From: Kitagawia praeruptora
Lineage: Eukaryota > Streptophyta > Magnoliopsida > Apiales > Apiaceae
Assembly: GCA_037693485.1 (NCBI GenBank)
Contig: CM075354.1
Coordinates: 159,613,501-159,677,500 of the forward strand
Direction: 5' to 3'
Length of the DNA stretch: 64,000 nt
Shown: positions 54,815-64,000 of the stretch, piece by piece
How the letters are laid out: each line of letters begins with the position of its first letter
How positions within the stretch are numbered: position 1 is the first letter of the stretch
The notes under the pieces: generated by a model
Seen by the model: the letters and a program-made list of their open reading frames with translations, nothing else
Told to the model about the DNA's origin: nothing
Database searches by the model: none
Program-made: the position numbers and the translations under genes

Positions 54815-55985
54815 TGATAGGGCCATAATTCATCATATTTTTAATACCTATTTTATGTCCGTTTTCGTAATTTTATTAATTAATAAATCGTTTTATTTTG
54901 TTTTGTAGGAAAATAAATAAAAACAGATTTCTAGCAGGAAAAGGTGCAAAAAGGGAAAGGAGGTGGAAAATACTTGAAGTCAAAAAATTGGAGGAAAAAT
55001 CGAATACTTATTAGAGAAGAAAAGGAAATTGAAGAAATTATATTCAATATCAAATTTGTAATTGAAGACCAAGTCCAAAGTTTTTCCCTATATATATGGG
55101 GCTTCTCTCTTATATTTTAGACACCACTTTAGACACCAATCTAATAATTTAGGAGTAGATTAGATTTAATTTGTCAAACTCTCTCGACCTTATTTTATTT
55201 CAATTCAGCGAGTTAATTATTTTCACTCATCTGCTTTATTTTTGGTTCTTTATTTGTTCGACAGTTTTTTGTTCGGCGGCTTTTAATTATCCATGTCCAG
55301 GGAGTTGTTTTCTTAAATTGTTAACTTTGTTTAATTGCTTTTTCACCTTCTGATTCATTCGACTACTTAGTCCACGTGCCCAACTTTTGTCCAATTTTTA
55401 GTTCATTAAATCATTAAATTATATAACTTGTTTTTAGTGCTTTTTAATATATTTGTTTTGTGTTTCGTTTAGTAATTAATTATGAGTAGCTAAATCTCTT
55501 ACCCTAGGATGAAGATGAAGTTGATTTAATTATTCTTGATTTCTTCTCGTTCCTATTAATTGATTCTCATAATTTTTCTTGGTGCTTAATTGTTCGATTA
55601 ACAAAGTGATCTTGATATATTATTGTTACTGGATTTGTTTTTCATAGCCTATGCTTGCTCCTTGAAGTTTTGATAGGTTATTGTTAGATAACAAGTTTCA
55701 TAGTATATGCTTGTCTCGTTGATTGATATATCTTATTTGTGAAGAAAAGAGTATTGATTTTAGGGCGAGTTGATATTAATTGTGATTGATTAACGGATTC
55801 GGATTCCTAGGTTTTCCATATTAGTTGATAATCTTTGCTAATTAGGTTAATTAAATCTCATCCCAAATCTTATTGTCTAGTTCGCCTGAGTTAATTGTTA
55901 GGGTTTTGAAAATTCATAGTCTCTGAGGATCGATCTGTGATTGCTACAACTAAACACTGTGCGCTTGCAGTTATTTTATACATCA
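54815..55985 (+). repeat. 3' LTR
   Basis: TGATAGGGCC...TTATACATCA; differs from the 5' LTR at about a dozen bases plus an insertion near 55262-55278 (TTTTTTGTTCGGCG). Confidence 0.93.
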
Positions 55986-56451
55986 GACCTACTATCCACT
56001 AATGTGTGTCGCAAGGGTCAATCTATATTTGCAGACTTTGTTATTGCTTTGCTCAAAGAGAAAGATACCAGATAGAGGGCTTAACATACTCGGAACACTT
56101 ATTTTCTGGACTTGGTTTCCTCTACTTGTTTCGTGCTTGCCTAATTGGACAGAAAGAGTCATGTTTGTGCTAGTAAGCTTTTGTGTCTGTGCAATCCAAC
56201 ATGTACAATACCAGATGGATTGGTTTTACTGAGGGCTGCAGTTTCAGCTCGAGCATCATTTGTTTCCTCGTCTACCTCGAGCACAATTAAGGAGCATTTC
56301 TCCTCTAGTGAAAGAGCTTTGCAAGAAGCACAACATGCTTTACAGGAGCTTGTCATTCTACGAGGCTAATGTGACAACTCTTAAGACACTGAAGTCTGCT
56401 GCTCTTCATACCAGGGGATTGTTGTGGGAAGCTGTAAATACTCATGGATGA
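55986..56451 (+). pseudogene. Delta-8 sphingolipid desaturase fragment, C-terminal part
   Basis: It continues the reading YQHLT|YYPLMCVARVN across the retrotransposon, then PLLVSCLPNWTERVMFV and IQHVQ. About 35 residues expected before MDWF are missing, an in-frame stop follows MDWFY, and reading resumes GLQFQLEHHLFPRLPRAQLR to the normal C-terminus WEAVNTHG and a stop. QLEHH is the third histidine box. With the pieces at ~41801-41829 and 50047-50264 it makes roughly the second half of the enzyme. The internal deletion and stop make it non-functional. Confidence 0.88.
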
Positions 56452-56800
56452 GGATTTACACGGAGTACTTAACAGAAAATTCAGAATAGATATATAGTAT
56501 TCAGTTATAGATCGCAAGACAGATTACCTTGGAAACAAGTACATTGATGCCTACGTTCTTGGTGTCCCATCCAAATTCAATCCAGCTACCTGCATTTTGA
56601 GGACTTTCCACCTTGTCGATGTTCTCCATAAGATGTTCTCCAGATAATTTTGAGGGTAACCACTGAAGTCACAGTAATGTGGACAGACCCAACGTCTTCA
56701 AAAGAAGAGTACAAACATCATTTAGTGCTTCACCAGCCTGATAAACCCGTAAAATTCAGTCATGGATCATATCAAGCTCATATTTTGAAAGTTAATCTTT
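56452..56800. other. MULE interior between desaturase fragment and right TIR
   Basis: Not recognised. On the minus strand a short frame reads PQNAGSWIEFGWDTKNVGIN, which may be part of another captured exon. No convincing similarity. Confidence 0.3.
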
Positions 56801-57125
56801 ATTATTCAAAATTGATATCATATTGTAGAGGAGAAAGAGACGATCTTAATGCAATTTAAATGAGCTGATTTGGTTAAAAAATGAATGAGATATACAAGCT
56901 TCAAGTTCTAAATAAATTGTTAATGGTGGAAATGGGTTGATGAAGAACAAGACGATTAAAAGACGATTTTACCCCTGTATTTTCTAACGGAGTTAAAAAG
57001 ATTTGACGGCGATATACTTTGTGTAACGAAAAGTGAAGTGCAGTATAGCCCGTGGTACTTTCTGAAGTACAGTATCCAAAGTGGTCTGACACACTAACTG
57101 CATATGCACAAAGTGCACTTTACTC
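56801..57125 (-). repeat. Right TIR of the large MULE
   Basis: Inverted copy of 41444-41768. The outer end reads TGCACTTTACTC followed by TTATTTTAT. Confidence 0.92.
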
Positions 57126-57135
57126 TTATTTTATA

Positions 57136-58536
57136 GGGTTATTAAGACGTTGACCCTCAAAGTTTGTCCAAATATATACATAAACCCTTAAAGAAAAAAA
57201 AACGTATATATGTGCCCTTTAAGTATGTCTGATGTACACCTTAACCATTTTTCAGTTCGAATTGGCCTGAATATTCATTTTGACTTTTCTGATTAAGTTT
57301 CTGATTAAGAGTAAGGGTGTAATTTCTAGTGTGTTATAACGTTTTATAACTAAATGAATACATTGATCCTTAAAATATGATTATTCGGACATATATGAAC
57401 ACACATAACAAAAAGTTTTTTTTTTTTTTCTAAATAATTCCTATTTTCATTAAAACCATTCCAAGCAAAAAGGGTCTGGAATCGACCAAAATACATGGAA
57501 CCGAGATCCAATTTAATTTGATCCAAAAATTACCCGAGCCGAAAGTCGTCCAGAAAGCTGATAACTCGTTAATCGAATAAAAATTTATCTGAATCAAATA
57601 ATATTCAAAGTTTGGAATCCAATGTAATTCCGAACTAAAAAAGTGATAAATGAATTTAGGGTTTTATGTGCCTGAGGATGACCTTAGGGTTCTACCTGAG
57701 ATTAAAATATTTTTAATACAAATTTAAGGGTATTAATGTAAAATCATTGAAAAAAGTTTATATTTACAAAAATGCCCCTACGGAGCCCCTTACTTTATAA
57801 GTACAAATCACTTATAACCTTAGGAGACATCCCTGAGCTTGTCCCCAGGCCCAGTTTTCACATGAATTTAAGTTTAGTTTTTATAACTTTAATGTGTTTA
57901 ATGTGTTATAGCCTATATTACATAAATATATTCTCTCTTTTTATTCATTTAATTTATCCATTCATAAGAAAAATTCATATTTACATTTATCCGATCTAAA
58001 ACAATAAAAATTTGAAAAGATCATAATTAAATTTAATCTGAACCTTTCACTCTTAGTGTATCACTATCTCAAACTACATCTGAGTCAATCCAATATCAAA
58101 TATATCATATGGTGTGTGAGTGTGTTTAACTATAAAAAAATTAATCTTAACCGATTTTGATCTGATAATAATCCAAAATCCATACGATTTTAACTCAAAC
58201 TACATCCGAGTCAATCCAATATCAAATATATCATATTGGACATTGTTTCGATCTAAAATTGATTTGATCCTAAATTTTTGAATGTGTTTATCTGTACAAA
58301 CAGCCATACTTAAAGGGCCAATATGTTCGTTCGTCTATGCATGTAACATTACAAAAAGAGTGGAAAGTTTTTTTTTGCCCCTAATCAGATATGCCGATAA
58401 GAACATTCTGGATGATTTGAACGGAAATAGGACCGAGGTGTACAAAAGACATACTTAAGGGGTAAGATGGTACGTTTTTTTTTAAAGATTTATGTGTATA
58501 TCTGGCAAACTTCGAGGGCCAATGTCTTAATAACCC
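57136..58536. mobile_element. Second MULE, 1,401 bp, directly adjacent to the large MULE
   Basis: Ends GGGTTATTAAGACGTTGACC and (reverse complement) GGGTTATTAAGACATTGGCC. Flanks TATTTTATA (57127-57135) and TAATTTATA (58537-58545) fit a 9-bp target duplication with one mismatch. The left flank overlaps the right duplication of the large MULE. The interior has ATCCAATATCAAATATATCATAT twice and no ORF of note (57772-57999 is AT-rich and unconvincing). A short relative lies at 14025-14337. Confidence 0.7.
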
Positions 58537-58545
58537 TAATTTATA

Positions 58546-58970
58546 TTCTTTCTATATTTAGATTTCCGTAAATGTGCAATTCACGAGTTGTGAAAACTTT
58601 CAAGATTAGAGGAATGTACCATATATACCCCTCTTGAACATTTTATTTATAGGGTTTGGCTAAAATAGAATTAAAAAATAAAAAATAATTTTGGGAGTAA
58701 ACGAGTCGAATATGTGCGAATAGTAATATGATCAAATTCGGCCCGAATTTATAATTACTCGTTTGGATCCGGTCCGAATTCGAATAAAATTTTTAATACT
58801 TTGCTCAAATTAGGCTCGAATTTTAATATAAATGTTCATATTTGATTCATTCGACACGATTGAGTACACTAACTGTCGAACCACTTGTTTTTGTATATTC
58901 GAATTCGTCCAAAATAATCTTAAAATAATAAAAAATTCGAATAATTATTTATAAATAGCCTAAAATGATC

Positions 58971-58974
<4 letters not shown>
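58546..58974. other. AT-rich spacer left of the TA array
   Basis: Contains CGAATTCG/ATTCGAAT-rich phrases that continue on the other side at 60240-60420, suggesting one older repeat split by the TA tract and its insertions. No gene. Confidence 0.4.
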
Positions 58975-59027
<53 letters not shown>

Positions 59028-59031
<4 letters not shown>

Positions 59032-59368
59032 CTTACTCAAATAGAAACCAAATTAAAATAGAAACTAGAAACTAAACCCTAATCTAATATTTAAAGCTAA
59101 TCTAATGACCAAACTACGGGGACCCCAATACAAAAAGTTTATAATATTCTAGGCTCCATTCAGTAAAAAAAAAAAAAATACTGTTCACTGCTGACGTGGC
59201 AGTGACGTCAGCGTGAACAATATTTTTTTTTTTGCTGGATGAAGCCAATAATTTTAAATACTTTTTCTGAAGGTGTCCCTGGCGGGGCCATTAGAATAAA
59301 TGAAATATAATTTATTTAGTGTTGGTTTCTAGTTTCTATTTTAAGGGAGGTTTCTATTTAATCACTAG

Positions 59369-59370
<2 letters not shown>
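59028..59370. mobile_element. TA-flanked hairpin element, copy A
   Basis: Left GGGTCTTACTCAAATAGAAACC, right (reverse complement) GGCTAGTGATTAAATAGAAACC, sharing TTAAAATAGAAACTAGAAAC. The centre has GCTGACGTGGCAGTGACGTCAGC flanked by A/T runs and TGCTGGATG. GC box GTCCCTGGCGGGGCC at ~59275-59288. Highly similar to copy B. Confidence 0.8.
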
Positions 59371-59424
<54 letters not shown>

Positions 59425-59428
<4 letters not shown>

Positions 59429-59768
59429 CTTCCTCAAATAGAAACCAAATTAAAATAGAAACTAGAAACTAAACCCTAATCTAATATTTAAAGCTAATCT
59501 AATGACCAAACTAGGGGGACCCCAATACAAAAGGTTCATAATATTCTAGGCTCCATCCAGCAAAAAAAAGAAAAATATTGTTCACTGCTGACGTGGCAGT
59601 GACGTCAGCGTGAACAGTATTTTTTTTTTTTGCTGGATGGAGCCAATAATTTTAAACACTTTTTGTGAAGGTGCCCCTGGCGGGGCCATTAGAATGAATG
59701 AAATAGAATTTATTTAATGTTAGTTTCTAGTTTCTATTTAAGAGTTGGTTTCTATTTGATACTTTGCC
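59425..59768. mobile_element. TA-flanked hairpin element, copy B
   Basis: Left GGGTCTTCCTCAAATAGAAACC, right (reverse complement) GGCAAAGTATCAAATAGAAACC. Nearly identical interior to copy A, with GCCCCTGGCGGGGCC at 59673-59687. Confidence 0.8.
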
Positions 59769-59786
59769 TATATATATATATATATA

Positions 59787-60155
59787 GGCCTTTGCTCCAT
59801 GAAGAACATTCTTATATAAAGAACAATAAAGAACACTATAAAATCATTTATTCTAATAGATCCATTGGCCCCGCCAGGGGCACCCAATACAAAAAGTTCT
59901 TATTTTTTTAGGCTCTATCCATCCAGCAAAAAAAAAAAAAAAAAAAATTTGAAAATTTTACTGTTCATGATGACGTCACTGATGACGTCATCGATGAACA
60001 GTAAAATTTTCAATTTTTTTTTTTTTTTGCTGGATGGATAGAGCCTAAAAAAATAAGAACTTTTTGTATTGGGTGCCCCTGGCGGGGCCAATGGATCTAT
60101 TAGATATGAGGTGTTCTTTGTTGTTCTTTATTTAAAGTGTTCTTTATGGAGTCCA

Positions 60156-60159
<4 letters not shown>
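59787..60159. mobile_element. TA-flanked hairpin element, copy C (near-perfect palindrome)
   Basis: Left GGCCTTTGCTCCATGAAGAAC, right (reverse complement) GGGTTGGACTCCATAAAGAAC. The inner arms, ~59858-59968 and ~59992-60106, are almost perfect inverted copies: GATCCATTGGCCCCGCCAGG, CACCCAATACAAAAAGTTC, CTATCCATCCAGC, A-run, TTACTGTTCATGATGACGTC. GC boxes at 59867-59881 and 60075-60089. Confidence 0.85.
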
Positions 60160-60237
<78 letters not shown>

Positions 60238-60241
<4 letters not shown>

Positions 60242-60436
60242 CGTATACATGACTTACCTATTCGAATTGAATACCTATAATAAATTCATATTCGATCATG
60301 TTAAAATTATTCGAACTACTCTATATAAATATGACAATATTTAAGTGGTGAGTTTCGACTTGATATTCGTTTGAATTATAAAATATGATTCGAATTCACT
60401 CGTTTTTGTATGAATACGAAGCATATTCATTGTTAA
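60238..60436. other. Right continuation of the TA-split repeat
   Basis: TTCGAATTGAATACC/ATTCGAAC-rich DNA matching in style 58700-58970. No gene. Confidence 0.35.
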
Positions 60437-61066
60437 TAGGGGTAACAATTTTCGACCCAACCCGAAATACGATACGAACCCAACCCGTGAAAATACGAAT
60501 TTGGGTCAACAAATATTCAACCCAAAACTACCAGGTACAATCTGACACGGACTCGAAAGCCGAAAATGACTCGAAATTAATGAATTCTCTTTTTATAATC
60601 CTTCTTTTGAAATACATTATGTTTAAAATAACTAAATTTAAGTAAAATAAAATAACTTTCACATGCAATGATAGAGACTCGCTAGTTGATTTATAATTAT
60701 TTAATAGTAATAACAATAGTTTCTATATGTCATGCCCTTTTTAACACCTCACAAAGTGGGTACAATACATATTATATATTTGAATTGTAACTTTTACGTG
60801 CAATGAAAGAGAAATGAATTGTTTTTTCTTAAAATTTTTACAAAAGCAATTATTCCCTATAAATCGGGATAGAGGGAGTATATATAATATAAAAGTATAT
60901 TTTCAATTGCTCTGAAAAAGAGTTGAGATGGTGAAACCGAAATGACCCGAAACCCGACACGAACCCGGTAGATACGGGTTAGGGTTAGAAAAAAATCAAC
61001 CCGAAACAACCAAATACAATTTGATCCAACACGAACCCGATCCAAAACCCGAAATTGCCACCCCTA
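60437..61066. mobile_element. hAT-like element, ~630 bp
   Basis: Ends TAGGGGTAACAATTTTCG and (reverse complement) TAGGGGTGGCAATTTCGG. The flanks ATTGTTAA (60429-60436) and ATTGTAAC (61067-61074) approximate an 8-bp duplication. The sub-terminal parts repeat ACCCGAAAT/CACGAACCCG. Interior AT-rich with a GGGATAGAGGGAGTATA phrase, probably a Stowaway remnant end. Confidence 0.6.
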
Positions 61067-61074
61067 ATTGTAAC

Positions 61075-61723
61075 GAGTCGAACCCGAATTACTCGGAATC
61101 ATTTTCAATCCTAAAAATAACCGAACTCCCATTATTAATCCTTAAATTACAACCAAATTAATAGTCTAGATTCATTTTATTTTTATATACAAAACGCTTG
61201 TAAGGGTATTAATTGAAAATAAAAAAATACACTACGACTATATCCATATATATACAGGTATTTTTGTAAAGTTAAGGTCCACATTTAACCGGAATGTGGC
61301 AACCAAGAGTGAAGGATTAGCTGTACGCATATCAAAGCGAGCCTCGAAAGCAACTAAAATTATTTTTAGAGGTGTTGAGAAAGCTCAAGTATACAAAAAA
61401 TTGGCAAGCACATACGAAGGTACATCTCAGTCCAGCGGTGTCTACCTTATTTCCTTTTGTGGAAGGTTAAGGGTTCAGATTTTGTTAAATACAAGGTGGG
61501 TGTATAAAAGTAGTTAATTATAGAAAGAAAAAAAGTTGTAATGTACATAAAAACAAGTAATACAACAATTCCTGTAAACAATCAAAACCAAGTCATTTAA
61601 GTGATCCAATGTCATGTATAAACTAATACACCACGATAAATAAATACTAGGGTAGACTGCAATATGAGTCTAGGATAATCTAATACTAATGTCCAAGTTC
61701 GTTCTTCACTAGATGTTCCACAT
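61075..61723. other. Spacer and 3' UTR side of the VSR gene
   Basis: 61296-61517 (+) is an open frame of 73 codons without recognised similarity. The last ~200 bases should hold the 3' UTR of the leftward VSR gene. Nothing else is identifiable. Confidence 0.4.
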
Positions 61724-63063
61724 TTAGACGTTTCCATGTGAATGATGATTAGGAACTTCAGGCTGGTTATCCAAGGGCATATACTGTGCCATAATTGCAC
61801 GAATCTCTGAATCCATATATCTCTGCACAAGATATAAAAGGTGAGTAACTGTATATTACTTATTTGCTTTTCCATATGCAAACAGCGATGCTTATGATAT
61901 GTACAGGGATGCTTATAATATGCAACTGTATAGGGACCTCAGTATAGGGATTTGGCAACTGCGATGCTTATGATATGCAACTATAAAACTAAAAGTACTT
62001 TTGCATGCCATTTCAACCCTCAGACAACATTAAGCATCCCTGTCCCCAAGTATAATAACAACAAACCGCCTAAAAGAACATTAAAGTAACAAAGTACCAC
62101 TCTATTATTTCATAATGTTTTCCATTATGAACCCATGGAACAAAAAAACCAGATATCAGTAAAAAACAAGACCTACCCGGATCCTGTACTTGTACACTGC
62201 ATATCCTCCAACTCCAGCAGCAGCCAAACCAAGAATGATAACCCAAACAAAGCCCCAGCTGACCTCTGCATTAACATCTTTACCTGCAGATCCCCCATTT
62301 ATTGATCTTAGAAGTAGCAAATTATAATATGATTTTTTAACAATGCTCAAAAATCAAAACATACAATAATTAGTTTATATAGCTTTAACACTATTGTAAC
62401 CTATACCAAACAACTCCATTCAATAACCCAATGCTTTTAGCTGCAAAATAAAATTCAATGGAAGCTTTTACATTTGTTCACGTTCTTTATCGTTTTCTTT
62501 ACTGTAACTCATGGATGAAAACATAACTGTCAGAATTTCCAGCTGACAAAATTTAAGACTACAAGAGAAATTTGGCAGTCCACACATGGATTCTCACTTC
62601 ATGTTCATAACAACTAAGTGACACAAATGGAGACTACTTGTAAAGTTACTAACACTCCTAAAACCTTATGGTATTAGGTGAAGAGTGTAATACGAGCATA
62701 ATACCACTGCATATGAAAGATTCGAGTTCAAGTCATAAAGACACTATAATAAAGCATTAATAAATCAGGCAGCCACGATTTCATAAATTTCGTCCAACTA
62801 CTGACAATACAATAAAGCATTAATAAATTAGGCAGGCAGCCACAATTTCATAAATTTCGTCCAACAACCAAATTAATAGATCAAAATGCTGATAATTTGG
62901 TTGAACTAGATTCTCATAAGAAAATTATACTCACTTATACAGGTATCATGTTCTCGCATGTACAATAAACTACCACTGCAGCTACAGTCATAACTACCCC
63001 AGGTATTCCTGCATTTGCACTCCGGGCATTGACATGCTGTTTTTGCTTTGCATTCATCAATAT
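61724..63063 (-). CDS. Vacuolar sorting receptor (VSR/BP-80), last three exons
   Basis: Exons on the minus strand: 63063-62935 (EGF-like repeat: DIDECKAKTACQCPECKC, WGSYDCSCSGSLLYM, phase 1 ends), 62283-62176 (KDVNAEVSWGFVWVIILGLA, transmembrane helix, then YAVYKYRIR), 61822-61724 (RYMDSEIRAIMAQYMPLDNQ to HSHGNV and stop). All junctions are GT-AG and in frame. YMPL is the cytosolic tyrosine sorting signal bound by clathrin adaptors. VSRs are type I receptors that carry soluble cargo with NPIR-type signals between the Golgi/TGN and prevacuolar compartment. The PA domain, the lumenal core and the first EGF repeats are not in the window; the preceding exon must end in G and was not found before base 64000. 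Confidence 0.92.
62745..62872. repeat. ~62-bp tandem duplication in a VSR intron
   Basis: Two adjacent copies of AATAAAGCATTAATAAAT, AGGCAG, then ATTTCATAAATTTCGTCCAAC, the second with an extra GGCA. Confidence 0.8.
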
Positions 63064-64000
63064 CTATAATAAATCAAATAGATGAGATAAATAAGTTTTC
63101 GAAGAATTGGATAATTAAATTGACCAATCATGGCTCTTGAAAATTAGGTAGAGGACAAAGCCTCGTGAAAGATGCATAAAATGATACAAATGCGTATCAG
63201 AAAAGTTCACCCAGTGCGAAATTTTTTAAAACTGGGCCCTCCATTAATATTTCAATATATATCTAAAAAACAGAATGATTTTTTTAAAAGAATAATTATC
63301 AAAAGAACAAAACAAATATATAACCACAAAGCAAAAACTAAACAAACGATATCTCAACAAAAACAATATACACAGACGTACTATCAAAAGAAATATATAA
63401 ACACAACGCAAAACCTAAACAAATACATAAAAACAAATGAACAACATAAGAAGATAGGGTATGTAAAAGTGTAAAAACTACTGCCCCAAGTATCTAGATT
63501 AATCGATCGGGAGAGGCCTAGATGAAAGAAATTTTGAACCCTGAACCTCTCAATATTTCTCAATTAGCAGGATCGCTTTTCTACAAGGGTCAATAATTTT
63601 ATTGTTTTTGTAAAATTTTAAAATTTTTAAACACATACATGGAAAGGAGGTATGAGTTCGAGGCCTTTTAAACATATACACAACTTTCAAATGTACTTTC
63701 ATGAGATTTTTATATATGATGTAGAGTATGAAGGAAGAAGTACAAAGGTAAAAATTTGATAAACTTTAAATCAAGATAAAAGAATCTTACTTAAAAACCT
63801 GTATCAAGTTTGTAAATATGCTTTTTATACTTCAAAGTTAGTCAGAGAAACTCATACATTGCCAACATGTTACTTTGAGAAAAATAAGAAAAGAGCAGTT
63901 GACATACAATATAAGTGAAGCATTCAGAAGAATTAGTCAGTCGACAATCTTACACTGGTATCAGTGGCTTGCATGAGACAGATTTCAGAGATCCATAATC
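63064..64000 (-). other. VSR intron, continuing out of the window
   Basis: AT-rich, no exon recognised. A VSR exon ending in phase 1 is expected upstream, beyond the window. The plus-strand frame 63172-63474 is Lys/Gln/Asn-rich from A-rich DNA and not supported. Confidence 0.5.

Larger units (their letters stand above)
50265..55985 (+). mobile_element. Non-autonomous LTR retrotransposon (Ty3-type remnant), 5,721 bp
   Basis: Two LTRs (50265-51421 and 54815-55985), both TGATAGGG...CA, nearly identical apart from roughly a dozen substitutions and a ~15-bp insertion in the 3' LTR. Target duplication GACCT at 50260-50264 and 55986-55990. Primer site TGGTGCCACTGCCGGGGA (51428-51445) is close to the complement of plant tRNA-Asp; a purine-rich GGTATGGGGG precedes the 3' LTR. 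The 3.4-kb interior has only a small ORF (52260-52820) and no intact gag, RT or integrase. Confidence 0.92.
41444..57125. mobile_element. Large Pack-MULE with nested insertions, 9-bp TSD
   Basis: Terminal inverted repeats of ~325 bp (41444-41768 and 56801-57125), starting GAGTAAAGTGCA at both ends and differing at only a modest number of positions. Flanked by the exact 9-bp duplication TTATTTTAT (41435-41443 and 57126-57134). Without its nested insertions (CACTA 41830-50046, LTR element 50265-55985) the MULE is only ~1.7 kb, and most of its interior is a sphingolipid desaturase fragment. No mudrA-like transposase is seen. This is the classic Pack-MULE design. Confidence 0.92.
58975..60237. 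repeat. (TA)n microsatellite holding three hairpin elements
   Basis: TA tracts at about 58975-59027, 59371-59424, 59769-59786 and 60160-60237 separate three inverted-repeat elements. If the elements are removed, one long TA tract remains. Confidence 0.9.

Noticed and set aside
61296..61517. 73-codon ORF near the VSR 3' end
   Set aside because: No similarity or codon signal that I can defend.
63945..64000. Possible upstream VSR exon at the window edge
   Set aside because: The frame does not match VSR and the putative donor leaves the wrong phase for the next exon.
1..64000. CRISPR arrays, tRNA or rRNA genes, bacterial operons
   Set aside because: None seen; the DNA is plant nuclear and the regular repeats have no spacer structure.

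Overview
The window is plant nuclear DNA, almost certainly from a eudicot with an AT-rich, transposon-dense genome. The signs are GT-AG introns, plant-only gene families (NUA, PXC2, vacuolar sorting receptor, sphingolipid desaturase), an endogenous Caulimoviridae element and many plant transposon families with intact target-site duplications (TSDs). I cannot name the species. There are no bacterial features, tRNA or rRNA genes, or CRISPR arrays.

Host genes. (1) 5027-10756 (+) is a 1,909-codon uninterrupted ORF for the nuclear-pore basket protein NUA (TPR/Mlp family); related plant genes are split into many exons, so it looks like a retrocopy or intron-cleared copy. (2) 14823-18101 (-) is a two-exon LRR receptor kinase of the PXC2/IRK type whose catalytic HRD motif reads HYN. 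(3) 61724-63063 (-) is the 3' end of a vacuolar sorting receptor gene that continues past the window. Broken host sequences lie at 39.3-40.4 kb and inside transposons at 46-50 and 56 kb.

Region 1-5 kb: a duplicated NUA-upstream segment; the second copy holds two further insertions, one a Mutator-like element (MULE) with a 10-bp TSD. Region 11.4-12.9 kb: a Harbinger-like element stuffed with a 30-bp satellite. Region 19.9-38.15 kb: a hAT-like shell containing smaller hairpin elements and a 16-kb endogenous pararetrovirus locus. That locus has one complete 8.05-kb unit on the minus strand, a head-to-tail partial unit, then an inverted nearly complete unit on the plus strand, making an inverted repeat with arms of about 6.5 kb. 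Both outer ends touch (TA)n. Region 38.4-41.1 kb: nested solo LTRs and MITEs.

Region 41.44-57.13 kb is the most remarkable. A MULE with 325-bp terminal inverted repeats (TIRs) and a perfect 9-bp TSD carries a sphingolipid-desaturase fragment. That fragment is split first by an 8.2-kb CACTA transposon (TSD AAA), then by a 5.7-kb LTR retrotransposon (TSD GACCT). The CACTA carries pieces of squalene synthase, an NhaD-type antiporter and probably an EDR1/CTR1-like kinase, plus a hAT element (itself holding a Stowaway MITE) and a large foldback element. Removing each insertion with one TSD copy restores the desaturase reading frame at each junction. A second MULE (57.14-58.54 kb) abuts this one.

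Region 58.9-60.24 kb: one (TA)n tract holds three hairpin elements. A palindromic GC block (GGCCCCGC-AGGGGC and variants) recurs in otherwise AT-rich elements throughout the window and is the best candidate for an undescribed shared module.
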